Shown piece after piece: positions 55,390 to 64,000 of a stretch of DNA of 64,000 nt (the first letter of the stretch is position 1; each line of letters begins with the position of its first letter). The position numbers were made by a program, and so were the translations under genes. The notes below the pieces were generated by a model. That model saw nothing but the letters and a program-made list of their open reading frames with translations, was not told where the DNA came from and ran no database searches. Source of the DNA: Marinilactibacillus psychrotolerans (GTDB lineage: Bacteria; Bacillota; Bacilli; Lactobacillales; Carnobacteriaceae_A); NCBI RefSeq assembly GCF_900101525.1, contig NZ_FMZD01000001.1, positions 124,001 to 188,000 of the forward strand, read 5' to 3'.

Positions 55390-58053
55390 CTATTTCGCTT
55401 CATACCAGCTCTTACCCCAACTGCTTTCAACTTTCAAAGGAACTGATAAATCAACTGCATTTTCCATTACTTCTTTAACCAGCTTTTCTAGTACAGGAAT
55501 TTCTTCTTCTGGAGCTTCAAAAATCAATTCATCATGTACTTGCAGAAGCATAGTAGCTTTCATACCTTCTTCTTTAATTCTTTTAGACATATCGATCATT
55601 GCGACTTTTAAGATATCTGCAGCGCTTCCTTGGATTGGAGTATTCATAGCTGTCCGTTCTGCAAAGGTTCTTAAGTTAAAATTTCTTGAATTGATATCTG
55701 GTAAATATCGTCTTCTGTGAAATAGTGTTTCAACAAATCCTTTATCCTTAGCTTCTCTGATAATATTATCGATAAATAATTTAACTCCGGGAAAACGATC
55801 GAAATACGTATCAATATATTCTTGTGCTTCTTTTCTAGTAATATTTAAACTTTGAGAAAGTCCGTAGTCACTAATGCCATATACAATACCAAAGTTAACG
55901 GCTTTAGCATCTCTTCTCATATTAGCTGTTACTTCACTAGGATCTGCCAAATCAAATACTCGCATAGCTGTACTTGTATGAATATCTTGTTCATCTATAA
56001 ATGCTTGTTTTAAATGTTCATCGTTAGAAATATGAGCTAGAACACGCAGTTCAATTTGAGAATAATCAGAAGCAAAAATCTTCCATCCTTCTTCTCTGGG
56101 AATAAAAGCTTCTCTAATTTTGCGCCCTTCTTCTAATCTAACTGGGATATTTTGTAGATTTGGATCAACTGAACTTAATCTTCCAGTTCTGGCTACAGTC
56201 TGCAAATATCGCGTATGAATTCTTTTCGTTTCAGAATTAATCACTCTGAGCAAACCTTCAATATAGGTAGATTGTATTTTAGCAATCTGTCTATATTGCA
56301 AAATAAATTCTACTATTGGAGCTTGATCTTTTAATTTTTCTAATACATCTTGTGCCGTTGAATAGCCTGTTTTAGTTTTTTTAATGACAGGGTACCCCAT
56401 TTTCTCAAACAATACAATTCCTAACTGTTTAGGAGAATTAATATTAAATTCTTCTCCAGCTTCTTTGTATATTCTTGCTTCAATTGTATTTAATGTGTCA
56501 GCAAATTCTGCTTTCATTTTTTCGAGACGTTTTGCATCTACAGTAATTCCCTGAATTTCCATTTCGGCTAATACGATTGCTAATGGAATTTCCATTTCTT
56601 TCAACAGGTTCTCTTGTTCGTTTTCTACTAGCTGTTCATTCATCTGATTTGACAATGAATAAATCGCACGAACTTTATGGGCTATATGATCTCGCATTAA
56701 TTCAATATTTTCAGGAACCTGTTTCTTTTTCCCTTTCCCATAAACAACTTCATCAGGCGACAACCCTTTATGATGATGTTTATTTGCAATATCAGCAACA
56801 TCCCCACTGCTACTATCTTCTGCGGTAAGTAAATAAGAAGCTAATAATATATCAAACGTCACCCCATTCAGTTTAGCACCTTTCCTATTTAGTGCTACAT
56901 AAGTTCTTTTAACATCATAGAGCGTTTTGCTGACTTCCTCTGATTCGATCCATTCTTTAAGACTTTCAGATTCGAAGGCTACAGAAGGTTCTGCAACATA
57001 TATCTTTTGATCATTTCCCCAGCCAACAGAAACGATCTCTGAATGATGGTAATTGTCTCCCAACATTTCAATATAAAGGGCCATATCAGATTCAAACATA
57101 TCAGACTTTATTTCATTTACATATTCATAGTCAATTTCTTCGACCTCTTCTGCTAACTGTTCCATGTACTCTTCTGTATCTAGTTTATTTAGGTGAGACT
57201 GGAAGTCCATTTCTTTATAAAAAGAAATGAGCTTTTCCATATCCATTCCTGTATAAGTTAAATCTTTTACGGCTATTTCAATAGGTGCTTTTAGATCAAT
57301 CGTAGCAAGTTTTTTACTTAAGAAAGCTGTATCTTTTTCTTTTATTAAATTTTCTTTTCTCTTGGACTGTTTCATTCCCTCTATATTTTCATATAGTTCT
57401 TCGATAGAATGATATTCTTTTAATAACTTCAGTGCGGTCTTCTCACCAATGTTTGATACACCGGGGATATTATCTGAAGCATCTCCAGCCAATCCTTTCA
57501 TATCTATAATTTGTTTGGGTGTAATACCCATTTCCTGCATAATTGAATCTGTTGTAAACTCTTTAAGATCGCTTACCCCTTTTTTCGTAATATCTACTCT
57601 GACTTTTTCAGATGCCAACTGCGTAAGATCTCGGTCCCCAGTAAGTATAACTACATCATACCCTTCTGCTTCTGCTTGCATACTGAGTGTGCCAATTATA
57701 TCGTCTGCTTCATAGTTCACTAATTGATAAGATTGCAAACCAAAACCTGCTAACAGATCTTTGATAAAAGGAATCTGTTCAGCAAATTCAGCAGGCATAG
57801 TAGAGCGACCACCTTTATAATCTTCAAAAAATTCATGTCGAAAAGTAGTCTTCCCGGCATCAAAGGCTACTAGCGCATGTGTAGGTTGCTCTTTATTTAC
57901 GATTACTTCAAGCATATTATGGATTCCGTACAACGCATTAGTATGCAATCCATTACGATTTTTCATTCTCTCCAGCTGACTATGCAGTCCATAAAATGCA
58001 CGAAAAGCTACACTATAGCCATCTATTAATAATAATTTTTTTTGTCTCGACAT
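55390..58053 (-). CDS. polA: DNA polymerase I
   Basis: Repair and Okazaki-fragment polymerase of 887 residues. The 5'-3' exonuclease (about 1-300; HALVAFDAGKTTFRHEFF, NYEADDIIGTL, GDASDNIPGV) and the polymerase domain (motif A DYSQIELRVLAH, motif B RRDAKAVNFGIVYG, motif C QVHDELIFEAP) are intact. The middle domain lacks the acidic exonuclease I motif (reads ALYIEML where DxE is expected), so proofreading is probably absent, as in Bacillus relatives. Confidence 0.97.
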   Translation of the reverse strand: MSRQKKLLLIDGYSVAFRAFYGLHSQLERMKNRNGLHTNALYGIHNMLEVIVNKEQPTHALVAFDAGKTTFRHEFFEDYKGGRSTMPAEFAEQIPFIKDLLAGFGLQSYQLVNYEADDIIGTLSMQAEAEGYDVVILTGDRDLTQLASEKVRVDITKKGVSDLKEFTTDSIMQEMGITPKQIIDMKGLAGDASDNIPGVSNIGEKTALKLLKEYHSIEELYENIEGMKQSKRKENLIKEKDTAFLSKKLATIDLKAPIEIAVKDLTYTGMDMEKLISFYKEMDFQSHLNKLDTEEYMEQLAEEVEEIDYEYVNEIKSDMFESDMALYIEMLGDNYHHSEIVSVGWGNDQKIYVAEPSVAFESESLKEWIESEEVSKTLYDVKRTYVALNRKGAKLNGVTFDILLASYLLTAEDSSSGDVADIANKHHHKGLSPDEVVYGKGKKKQVPENIELMRDHIAHKVRAIYSLSNQMNEQLVENEQENLLKEMEIPLAIVLAEMEIQGITVDAKRLEKMKAEFADTLNTIEARIYKEAGEEFNINSPKQLGIVLFEKMGYPVIKKTKTGYSTAQDVLEKLKDQAPIVEFILQYRQIAKIQSTYIEGLLRVINSETKRIHTRYLQTVARTGRLSSVDPNLQNIPVRLEEGRKIREAFIPREEGWKIFASDYSQIELRVLAHISNDEHLKQAFIDEQDIHTSTAMRVFDLADPSEVTANMRRDAKAVNFGIVYGISDYGLSQSLNITRKEAQEYIDTYFDRFPGVKLFIDNIIREAKDKGFVETLFHRRRYLPDINSRNFNLRTFAERTAMNTPIQGSAADILKVAMIDMSKRIKEEGMKATMLLQVHDELIFEAPEEEIPVLEKLVKEVMENAVDLSVPLKVESSWGKSWYEAK

Positions 58054-58179
58054 GTGCTTCGACTCCTCTTATTATCCGCTCTTAAAGACACTTTTAATTT
58101 ATTTTAACAAAAATAAAGAACACAAAAAAGAGAACGCCTTTGTGTCATGTATTCTTTTGGAGAATACGACTAAAAACCA

Positions 58180-58208
58180 AAAAACTATCCCCATCGAGAT
58201 AGTTTTTA
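58180..58208 (-). terminator. terminator of murC
   Basis: Minus-strand AAAAACTATC and GATAGTTTTTT arms with loop of eight bases, just after the murC stop. A second small hairpin (GTATTC/GAATAC) lies at about 58149-58167. Confidence 0.85.
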
Positions 58209-58216
58209 AAATATAT

Positions 58217-59545
58217 TTAGGTTTGGGCTTTTGATTGACTCAAGAGTGTCTCAAATGCATGTTCAAATTTTTCTACATCTCCAGCGCCCATAAAGACAAA
58301 AACAGACCCTCGATGTTTTAACAACGGAGACATATCCTCTTCTCCTAATACCGCTAATCCTTTTTCTGTTTTTGCTAATAAATCTTCGATCGTAATATCC
58401 CCTGACATTTCTCTAGCAGAAGTGAAAATTTCACAGAGATAAACGTAATCAGCTAAATCCAGAGATTCACCAAACTCACTTAGAAGGGCTACTGTGCGAG
58501 TAAATGTATGTGGTTGAAATACAGCTACAATTTCTTTGTCAGGATATTTCTGACGAGCAGCATCAAGAGTTGCTTTTATCTCAGCAGGATGGTGAGCATA
58601 ATCATCAATGATGACTGTATCCATTACTTTCTTTTCAGTAAATCTTCTCTTTACACCAGAAAAAGTTTTTAATCGCTCACCTACTTTTTCCTGATTTACC
58701 CCTTCATAATGACAAAATGCAATAACACCTAAAGCATTTTGAATATTGTGTTCTCCATAAGAAGGAATCGAAAACTGTCCATAGAAGTCTCCTCTTACAT
58801 AAACATCAAAAGTAGAACCTTCTATTGAGCGTATAATATTTTTAGCTTGAAAATCATTGTGGTCTTGGAAACCATAGAATACTACCGGTACCGAAACTTG
58901 CAGATTCTGTAGTCTTTCATCATCTCCACAAGCAAAAACAGCTTTTTTAATTTGAGAAGCAAATGTTCTAAATGCTTCTTCTACATCCTCAACACTAGTA
59001 TAATAATCAGGATGGTCATAATCTATATTTGTAATTAAAGCATAATCTGTTTTATAAGCTAAAAAATGTCGGCGATATTCGCATGCTTCTAATATAAAGT
59101 ATTCTGCATCTTCAACTCCACTACCTGTGCCATCACCAATCAGGTAACTTGTTTTTTCAATGCCACTTAATACATGTGATAATAACCCCGTCGTACTCGT
59201 TTTACCATGAGAACCAGTTATAGCTATACTGGTAAACTGATTACTAAATTCTCCTAAAAAATCATGATATCTAACAACTTTTAATCCGAGCTCTTTTGCA
59301 CGAATAATTTCTTCATGAGAATCAGGAAAAGCGTTACCAGCAATGACAACCATATTTTCTCTAATGTTATTTTGATGAAATACATAAATAGGTATTTTTG
59401 CAATTTCTAAGTTTTCTTGGGTGAAAAAATATTTGTTTACATCTGATCCTTGAACTTTATATCCTTTGTCATGCAGAATTAATGCTAATGCACTCATTCC
59501 GGAACCTTTAATTCCTACAAAATGATAAATCATTGATTGATCCAT
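58217..59545 (-). CDS. murC: UDP-N-acetylmuramate--L-alanine ligase
   Basis: First Mur ligase, adds L-alanine to UDP-MurNAc. N-terminal [12 protein letters not shown] (residues 10-21), ATP P-loop [12 protein letters not shown] (about 112), and Mur motifs [11 protein letters not shown]-like and [11 protein letters not shown] use ATG 59545 (442 residues): GGAGG lies nine bases upstream and it matches the family start; an ATG 13 codons earlier is less likely. Downstream of the SftA-like fragment gene, as in the Bacillus ytpR-sftA-murC region. Confidence 0.95.
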   Translation of the reverse strand: MDQSMIYHFVGIKGSGMSALALILHDKGYKVQGSDVNKYFFTQENLEIAKIPIYVFHQNNIRENMVVIAGNAFPDSHEEIIRAKELGLKVVRYHDFLGEFSNQFTSIAITGSHGKTSTTGLLSHVLSGIEKTSYLIGDGTGSGVEDAEYFILEACEYRRHFLAYKTDYALITNIDYDHPDYYTSVEDVEEAFRTFASQIKKAVFACGDDERLQNLQVSVPVVFYGFQDHNDFQAKNIIRSIEGSTFDVYVRGDFYGQFSIPSYGEHNIQNALGVIAFCHYEGVNQEKVGERLKTFSGVKRRFTEKKVMDTVIIDDYAHHPAEIKATLDAARQKYPDKEIVAVFQPHTFTRTVALLSEFGESLDLADYVYLCEIFTSAREMSGDITIEDLLAKTEKGLAVLGEEDMSPLLKHRGSVFVFMGAGDVEKFEHAFETLLSQSKAQT

Positions 59546-59688
59546 TTTAAAAAGCCTCCAAATTTCTACTATACGTTTCACCATATAGTCTCTTACAAGA
59601 ATAAACTAGACTAATAGCATACGATTTTATACTATAATGGAAACACTTAAAAAAATCCAGTATGAAACGCTTATCTTTCAATAAGACT

Positions 59689-60378
59689 TCACTCATTTTC
59701 ATCTGAAAAGAATCCCGGAAGATTACTTTTGAATTTGTTTTTACCTAGTTGTTCTTCGTTGATTATGTTCATCAATGACCGTTGTAGTTTCATTCTTTTA
59801 TTACGTGAATTTTGGGTTTCTTTTTTCATTTCTGTTTTAAACGGTACCTTAGTCTGAGCCAAGGTCGTTTTCTTACTGGTAGATAGCGAGTTTGTATTCT
59901 TATTTTTGGGAGATAGTTTTTTCTCATCGTCAAGTTGCATTTCCCAGTATTCAGTTAGTTCAGGCGTTTCAAATTCTTCAAACATCAGAAACTCAAAATG
60001 TTCTTTTTTTAGTTTTTCTTTCAATAGCCCATAATCCCAATCCTCATTATCTTTCTTTAGAGGTTTTTTATATCCAAAAATTGGAGAGGGTACCCTACTC
60101 GCCTCAAAAGGAGGTTCTATATAATGCTTAGAACGAGGCGGATTATAGATGCTTTTTTCTTCAAGATAATCTTGAAATCCTTTTTCAATCTCATCTCTTT
60201 TGATGATATGATCAGGAAGCGTATGTGAGCTTCTCTCGCTAAACAACTCTCTATCGCCAGTAGGCTGCTGATCAGTTGACTTAAAAAAGTGTAGGTTTTC
60301 TTTTAGTCGATCAGTTGAAGGATCTGATGATTGTCTTTTTGCATGCTTGAAAAAACTTGGTCCTTCATATTCTACCAT
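59689..60378 (-). CDS. SftA (YtpS)-like N-terminal region without FtsK motor
   Basis: Protein of 229 residues, hydrophilic, low complexity, no membrane segment and no Walker motifs. It sits exactly where soluble FtsK-type translocase SftA is encoded in relatives (between ytpR and murC). Its start (MVEYEGPSFFKHAKRQ) and the segment FEASRVPSPIFGYKKP resemble, from memory, the N-terminal division-targeting region of SftA (PSPIYGY type motif). The frame ends at a stop after LPGFFSDENE, 143 bases before murC, so no motor domain remains. Start ATG 60378 follows AGAGGAGG. It may be a functional stand-alone division factor or a remnant; the homology needs confirmation. Confidence 0.55.
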   Translation of the reverse strand: MVEYEGPSFFKHAKRQSSDPSTDRLKENLHFFKSTDQQPTGDRELFSERSSHTLPDHIIKRDEIEKGFQDYLEEKSIYNPPRSKHYIEPPFEASRVPSPIFGYKKPLKKDNEDWDYGLLKEKLKKEHFEFLMFEEFETPELTEYWEMQLDDEKKLSPKNKNTNSLSTSKKTTLAQTKVPFKTEMKKETQNSRNKRMKLQRSLMNIINEEQLGKNKFKSNLPGFFSDENE

Positions 60379-60458
60379 TACGCTTCCTCCTCTTCCAAAG
60401 ATCATACATCACTTAGTAAATTAATGTATAATTAAAATTATTATATCATGTATATGGT

Positions 60459-61064
60459 TTAAATAGAGAACATTCTACCTGTCTCTTCAGATCCCTCAAG
60501 TACAAGAATCCCTTTTGATTTTTGTTCTAAACCAAGTTCTTTTGCAGAACAAACCATACCGTTACTTTTAACTCCTCGAAGCTCTCCAGGCCAGATCACA
60601 AGACCATCCGGCATAATGGATCCAGGTTTTGCAACAACTACCTTCTGTCCAGCTTTTATATTTTCAGCACCACAGACGATTTGAACAACTTCATCATTAT
60701 CTATTTCTATTTTAGTAATATTCAAATGGTCAGAACCCTCTAATGGTTTGCATTCTATGACATGCCCCACTACAAATTTAGGTGAGTTATCAGCTTTCAA
60801 GGTCTCAGTCCAATTATTTAATTTAATATACTCATTCAATATTTCAACTTGCTCTTCTGTCAAAGTAACCGGACCGTTTTCAAACAAATCTAATATCTCT
60901 GAAGCGTTAAACAGATTATATCCTACTGTTTCACCTGATTCTTTCTCGTAAATTTTAGTCATATTGCCTTTTCTTTCAATCATCTGGTTTTCAATTGTAC
61001 ATTCTCTTAATTGAATAATTAAAACATCTTTTAATCCTTTGTTATTGTAACTTGAAATTAACAT
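60459..61064 (-). CDS. ytpR: tRNA-binding domain protein YtpR
   Basis: Protein of 201 residues with an N-terminal DUF4479-type region (about 1-90) and a C-terminal tRNA-binding OB fold like that of PheT/EMAP-II (VVGHVIECKPLEGSDHLNITKIEIDN, then QIVCGAENIKAGQKVVVAKPGS and GVKSNGMVCSAKELGL). Its RNA partner is unknown. 80 bases before the SftA-like gene. Confidence 0.92.
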   Translation of the reverse strand: MLISSYNNKGLKDVLIIQLRECTIENQMIERKGNMTKIYEKESGETVGYNLFNASEILDLFENGPVTLTEEQVEILNEYIKLNNWTETLKADNSPKFVVGHVIECKPLEGSDHLNITKIEIDNDEVVQIVCGAENIKAGQKVVVAKPGSIMPDGLVIWPGELRGVKSNGMVCSAKELGLEQKSKGILVLEGSEETGRMFSI

Positions 61065-61106
61065 AATAATCTCCTCTTGATCTATTTGACTAGTATTTTA
61101 AATCAT

Positions 61107-62177
61107 TTAATTGTTTTTTAATGTATCTAATGTTGATTTATCCAATGTAAGGATAACCTGTTTCACCATTTCTTTGGCTGCTTCATAATCCTTAATATTA
61201 AATAATGTTTGATGCGTATGAATATAGCGAGCACATACTCCAATAACTGCACTAGGAACACCTTGATTCATCTGATGAGCTGCTCCAGCATCTGTTCCGC
61301 CTTTAGAAATGAAATATTGATAAGGGATATTATTAGTCTCTGCTGTATCCAGTAAAAAGTCTCTCATTTCTTTTGACAGTATCATACCTGGATCTTGAAT
61401 ACGAAGTAAAAAGCCTTTCCCTAGTTGCCCGAATGCTTCGTCATCTCCCGCTATATCATTGGCCGGAGAACAGTCCACAGCGAGGAAAACATCAGGATCA
61501 AATTTTGAGACTGCACCTTTTGTGCCTCTAAGTCCCACTTCTTCTTGTACATTAGCGCCTGCAATCAGTGTATTCGGTAAACTTTCTTTCTGCAATGACT
61601 TCAGTGCTTCTAAAACAACTGCTACTCCATACCGATTATCCCAAGCCTTTCCAAGAATCGTCTTTCCATTTGCCATTTTAATTGTTTCTACTTGAGGAAC
61701 GATTGTATCCCCCGGTCTTACCCCATATTCAAATGCTTCATCTTTAGAATCAAATCCCGCATCAAATAAAATATCTTCTACTGTTATTGCACTAGCCTGT
61801 TTTCCTTTAAGTAAATGCGGCGGAACAGATGAAGACACAACTGGGTAGTCACCTTTACTTGTCTGAAGAGTAAAGCGTTGTGCGGATACGACATAAGGAT
61901 TCCAGCCACCTAATGGTACTACTTTAAACAATCCTTTTTTAGTGATGGATGCAATCATAAATCCAACTTCATCCATATGAGCAGCAATCATTAACTTAGG
62001 TGCTTGTTTTTGTTTAGAGTGTCTAATTCCAAAAATACCACCTAATCCATCTTGCTGTATTTCATCTACAAGCGGTCCCATTTCTTCACGCATAAATTGT
62101 CTAACAGAATGTTCAAATCCACTTGTCCCCTGTAACTCTGTTACCTTTTTTATTAACTCAAATGTCTGATTATTCAT
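61107..62177 (-). CDS. pepA: M42 family glutamyl aminopeptidase
   Basis: Zinc/cobalt aminopeptidase of 356 residues that removes N-terminal acidic residues from peptides. Metal and catalytic motifs: MIAAHMDEVGF (about 64), AWDNRYG (about 180), EEVGLRGTKG (about 211), DCSPAND and GGTDAGAAHQM. In this genome line it neighbours ytpR. Confidence 0.94.
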   Translation of the reverse strand: MNNQTFELIKKVTELQGTSGFEHSVRQFMREEMGPLVDEIQQDGLGGIFGIRHSKQKQAPKLMIAAHMDEVGFMIASITKKGLFKVVPLGGWNPYVVSAQRFTLQTSKGDYPVVSSSVPPHLLKGKQASAITVEDILFDAGFDSKDEAFEYGVRPGDTIVPQVETIKMANGKTILGKAWDNRYGVAVVLEALKSLQKESLPNTLIAGANVQEEVGLRGTKGAVSKFDPDVFLAVDCSPANDIAGDDEAFGQLGKGFLLRIQDPGMILSKEMRDFLLDTAETNNIPYQYFISKGGTDAGAAHQMNQGVPSAVIGVCARYIHTHQTLFNIKDYEAAKEMVKQVILTLDKSTLDTLKNN

Positions 62178-62442
62178 CGTTATCAGCCAGTGACCTATAT
62201 GGCTTTCCTCCTAGTTTAATATTTTTTCTAGTTGAACTAATCGTATAAATTTTAATAGGTTTAAAACTATTTAGTTCGAATATTTACCTTTTTGGTTCAT
62301 TATCTAAAGCGATCTTGTTAATTATACACAAAAATCGCAAAAATTTTAAGCCTCTTTCCTATATATTCTATTACACTCATAAAATATATATGTTAAAATA
62401 AATGAGAAACGCACTAAAGCAATTAAATTTGGAGGCTAGACT

Positions 62443-62781
62443 ATGGAAAATAAGTTAACTGAAAAGCAAACCACCTATTTATTTGGAGTAATTGGACTCC
62501 TTTTTTCTTTCCTTTTGGGTTTTTTCCTCTATCCTAAAGTATCTAAAAAACAAGCGATTCATGCTGATTCAATATTAGAAGATATTAAATCGCAGTTTCG
62601 GGAAGAAGGACCGATAGATGGTTCCTGGATAGAATTAACTAAGGTCCCATGGAAAAAGTTTGCATATACTACTGATGTATATTATGGTGGTATTTCTCGT
62701 TTAGAAGAAAATATTCTAGTACAGTACGAGTTTATTGCAGATGCATACACAGGTAGTTTAATTGATCTTTACAGAGTATAA
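62443..62781 (+). CDS. small membrane-anchored protein of unknown function
   Basis: Protein of 112 residues with one hydrophobic segment at about 11-30 (YLFGVIGLLFSFLLGFFLY), basic after it, then a soluble domain with YTTDVYYGGISRLEENILVQYEF and DAYTGSLIDLYRV. The repeated pattern DAYTGxLID suggests a PepSY-like or related small fold, but I do not recognise the family with certainty. Probably N-in with an exported tail. Single gene with strong terminator; ATG 62443 preceded by GGAGG. Confidence 0.8.
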   Translation: MENKLTEKQTTYLFGVIGLLFSFLLGFFLYPKVSKKQAIHADSILEDIKSQFREEGPIDGSWIELTKVPWKKFAYTTDVYYGGISRLEENILVQYEFIADAYTGSLIDLYRV

Positions 62782-62787
62782 CTAATC

Positions 62788-62829
62788 AAAAATGCAGTAT
62801 CTACATGATCATGTAGATACTGCATTTTT
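62788..62829. terminator. perfect palindromic bidirectional terminator
   Basis: A perfect 42-base inverted repeat (AAAAATGCAGTATCTACATG and complement, no separate loop) between the small membrane protein gene and trmB. Confidence 0.92.
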
Positions 62830-62841
62830 ATCTTCTGCCAT

Positions 62842-63489
62842 TTATTTGCTCTCAGGGAAATAAGCTACTGTTTTATATATCCGATTTCCTTTTCTTGAAA
62901 ATTTTTCTTCGTACTCAGTCATAATGTTATTTTCTACCTCGCTATTATGCAAATCAAGATATAATTCTTTCAGAATCATTCCTTTTTCAGAAAAACTAAT
63001 TAATGAGTATTCAAATAACTTTTGGTTATCTGTTTTAAAGTGCAGCTCACCTTGTTCATCAAGTATGGTTTCATAACTGTACAAAAAATCTTTATACGTT
63101 AATCTTCTTTTTTCATGGCGATTTTTTGGCCAAGGATCTGAAAAAGTAAGATAAATCCTATCGACTTCTCCTTTATCAAAGAAAGACTGCAAATTTTGTG
63201 CATTAACTTGCAGCAATTGCACATTCGGTAAATCTTCTTCAATCTGCTTTTCCAATGCTGATACTATTACACTAGTCTGTAGTTCAATTCCAATATAATT
63301 GATTCCCGGATTTTGTTTAGCCATTTCGATAAGAAACCGGCCTTTTCCCATACCAATTTCTATATGAAGTGGCTGTTTCTTATCAAAGCGTTCATTCCAT
63401 CTGCCTTTCCATTCTTCAGGGGTGCTCACTACATATTGCCCATATGCTAAAAGTTTATCTTCCGCTCCAGGTTTATTTCTTAAACGCAT
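62842..63489 (-). CDS. trmB: tRNA (guanine-N7)-methyltransferase
   Basis: SAM-dependent enzyme that makes m7G46 in tRNA. Motifs: [15 protein letters not shown] (about 40-55), [10 protein letters not shown], and [16 protein letters not shown] (about 117-133). Length is 215. Downstream of the ytmP-like gene, the Bacillus ytmP-trmB pair. Confidence 0.95.
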   Translation of the reverse strand: MRLRNKPGAEDKLLAYGQYVVSTPEEWKGRWNERFDKKQPLHIEIGMGKGRFLIEMAKQNPGINYIGIELQTSVIVSALEKQIEEDLPNVQLLQVNAQNLQSFFDKGEVDRIYLTFSDPWPKNRHEKRRLTYKDFLYSYETILDEQGELHFKTDNQKLFEYSLISFSEKGMILKELYLDLHNSEVENNIMTEYEEKFSRKGNRIYKTVAYFPESK

Positions 63490-63505
63490 AAATTTCTCCT
63501 TTACA

Positions 63506-63544
63506 TAAAAAGCGGGACAGAGTATACGTCTGGCCCGATTTTTA
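63506..63544. terminator. hairpin between ytmP-like gene and trmB
   Basis: GCGGGACAGA and TCTGGCCCGA arms with a loop of about eight bases and T runs on both sides. The GGGACAGA type stem is common in intergenic DNA of lactic acid bacteria. Confidence 0.8.
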
Positions 63545-63581
63545 GTTATATAAATGTTATTAATCTTATAATAGCTTAATT

Positions 63582-64000
63582 CTAAACCGACATTAGTTGA
63601 TCGATTTTCACAATTGCATTATTCATTTTAATAAATTGCCCTTTTCGGTGTGCTTCTTTGACATCCATTAGCAAGGTCATAATAACATACCAGTTAATTC
63701 TTTGAAGAAATGACTCTGATATTTCATGGTCATATTCCCTCAACCAATCGTTCCATTCTTTCTTTTCAATATAACGACTAAATAATTGCCCTATATCATA
63801 TGCTAAATCAGCAAGAATTGCTGAGTCCCAATCAACTAAATATAATTGATCTTCCTCAGAGAGTAACCAATTTTTCCTAGAAACATCTCCATGACACACG
63901 CTAATTTCTGAATCTATAATAATCTCCAATTTTGTATCAATTAACCACTGATGGGCTTTTTTTAACTGAGGATGCTCTATTAATTCACTTGCAAGATTAG
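63582..64000 (-). CDS. YtmP-like phosphotransferase, C-terminal part (cut by window edge)
   Basis: Reading frame open to the window end, so the gene's start lies beyond base 64000; about 139 C-terminal residues are seen. The kinase-like catalytic motif [11 protein letters not shown] and metal-binding [11 protein letters not shown] match the aminoglycoside phosphotransferase/choline kinase fold of YtmP. Substrate unknown. An internal TTG at 63929 is not the start. Confidence 0.85.
   Translation of the reverse strand, partial: NLASELIEHPQLKKAHQWLIDTKLEIIIDSEISVCHGDVSRKNWLLSEEDQLYLVDWDSAILADLAYDIGQLFSRYIEKKEWNDWLREYDHEISESFLQRINWYVIMTLLMDVKEAHRKGQFIKMNNAIVKIDQLMSV

Noticed and set aside
1-64000. 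Prophage, transposon, CRISPR, defence or biosynthetic island
   Set aside because: No integrase, transposase, repeat-spacer array or atypical gene block was found; gene order is core-genome throughout.

Overview
This is a 64 kb stretch of a low-GC Gram-positive chromosome. Gene order and content point to the Lactobacillales, most likely Carnobacteriaceae; that family placement is an inference from synteny and remembered protein similarity, not from a search. Nearly all of it is conserved core genome. I see no prophage, insertion sequence, CRISPR array, tRNA or rRNA gene. About 58 protein genes are called, most on the minus strand.

Layout, left to right. (1) 1-14.9 kb: the division and cell wall (dcw) cluster, read right to left: mraZ, rsmH, ftsL, a PASTA-type PBP (ftsI/pbp2x), mraY, murD, murG, divIB, ftsA, ftsZ, sepF, ylmG, ylmH, divIVA, then ileS behind a T-box leader. 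A MraZ operator lies at the mraZ promoter and a terminator-like hairpin separates mraY from murD. (2) 15.2-22.7 kb: a ribosome/tRNA/NAD housekeeping block (DUF3397, rpmF, DUF177, tmcAL, a methyltransferase, rsfS, yqeK, nadD, yhbY, yqeH, yqeG, ykuJ). (3) 22.8-33.5 kb: an aminotransferase, a 3-hydroxyisobutyrate dehydrogenase-like reductase, ptsHI, divergent clpE with two CtsR operators, prfC, an AI-2E family permease, a GNAT acetyltransferase and DUF3006. (4) 33.5-43.0 kb: a stress and proteolysis-control block in the same order as the Bacillus yjb region: ComEC-like hydrolase, rluD-like, NAD kinase, small alarmone synthetase, CYTH protein, SpxH/YjbH-like protein, pepF, coiA (frameshifted), mecA and spx. 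(5) 43.3-46.6 kb: lplA, an MBL hydrolase and an isolated hemY-like oxidase. (6) 47.2-58.1 kb: translation and replication (infC-rpmI-rplT behind an L20 leader; thrS behind a T-box; dnaI, dnaB, nrdR, coaE, mutM, polA). (7) 58.2-64 kb: murC, a short protein that looks like the N-terminal part of SftA without its motor, ytpR, pepA, a small membrane-anchored protein, trmB and the end of a ytmP-like kinase.

I found no clearly novel multi-gene system. The points that deserve a second look are local: an SftA-like gene without its ATPase, a coiA broken at a run of nine adenines, infC starting at AUA, a possible N-terminally extended HPr, an SpxH-like protein without the CxxC motif, an isolated hemY, and regulatory architecture at mraZ, clpE, spx and mraY/murD.
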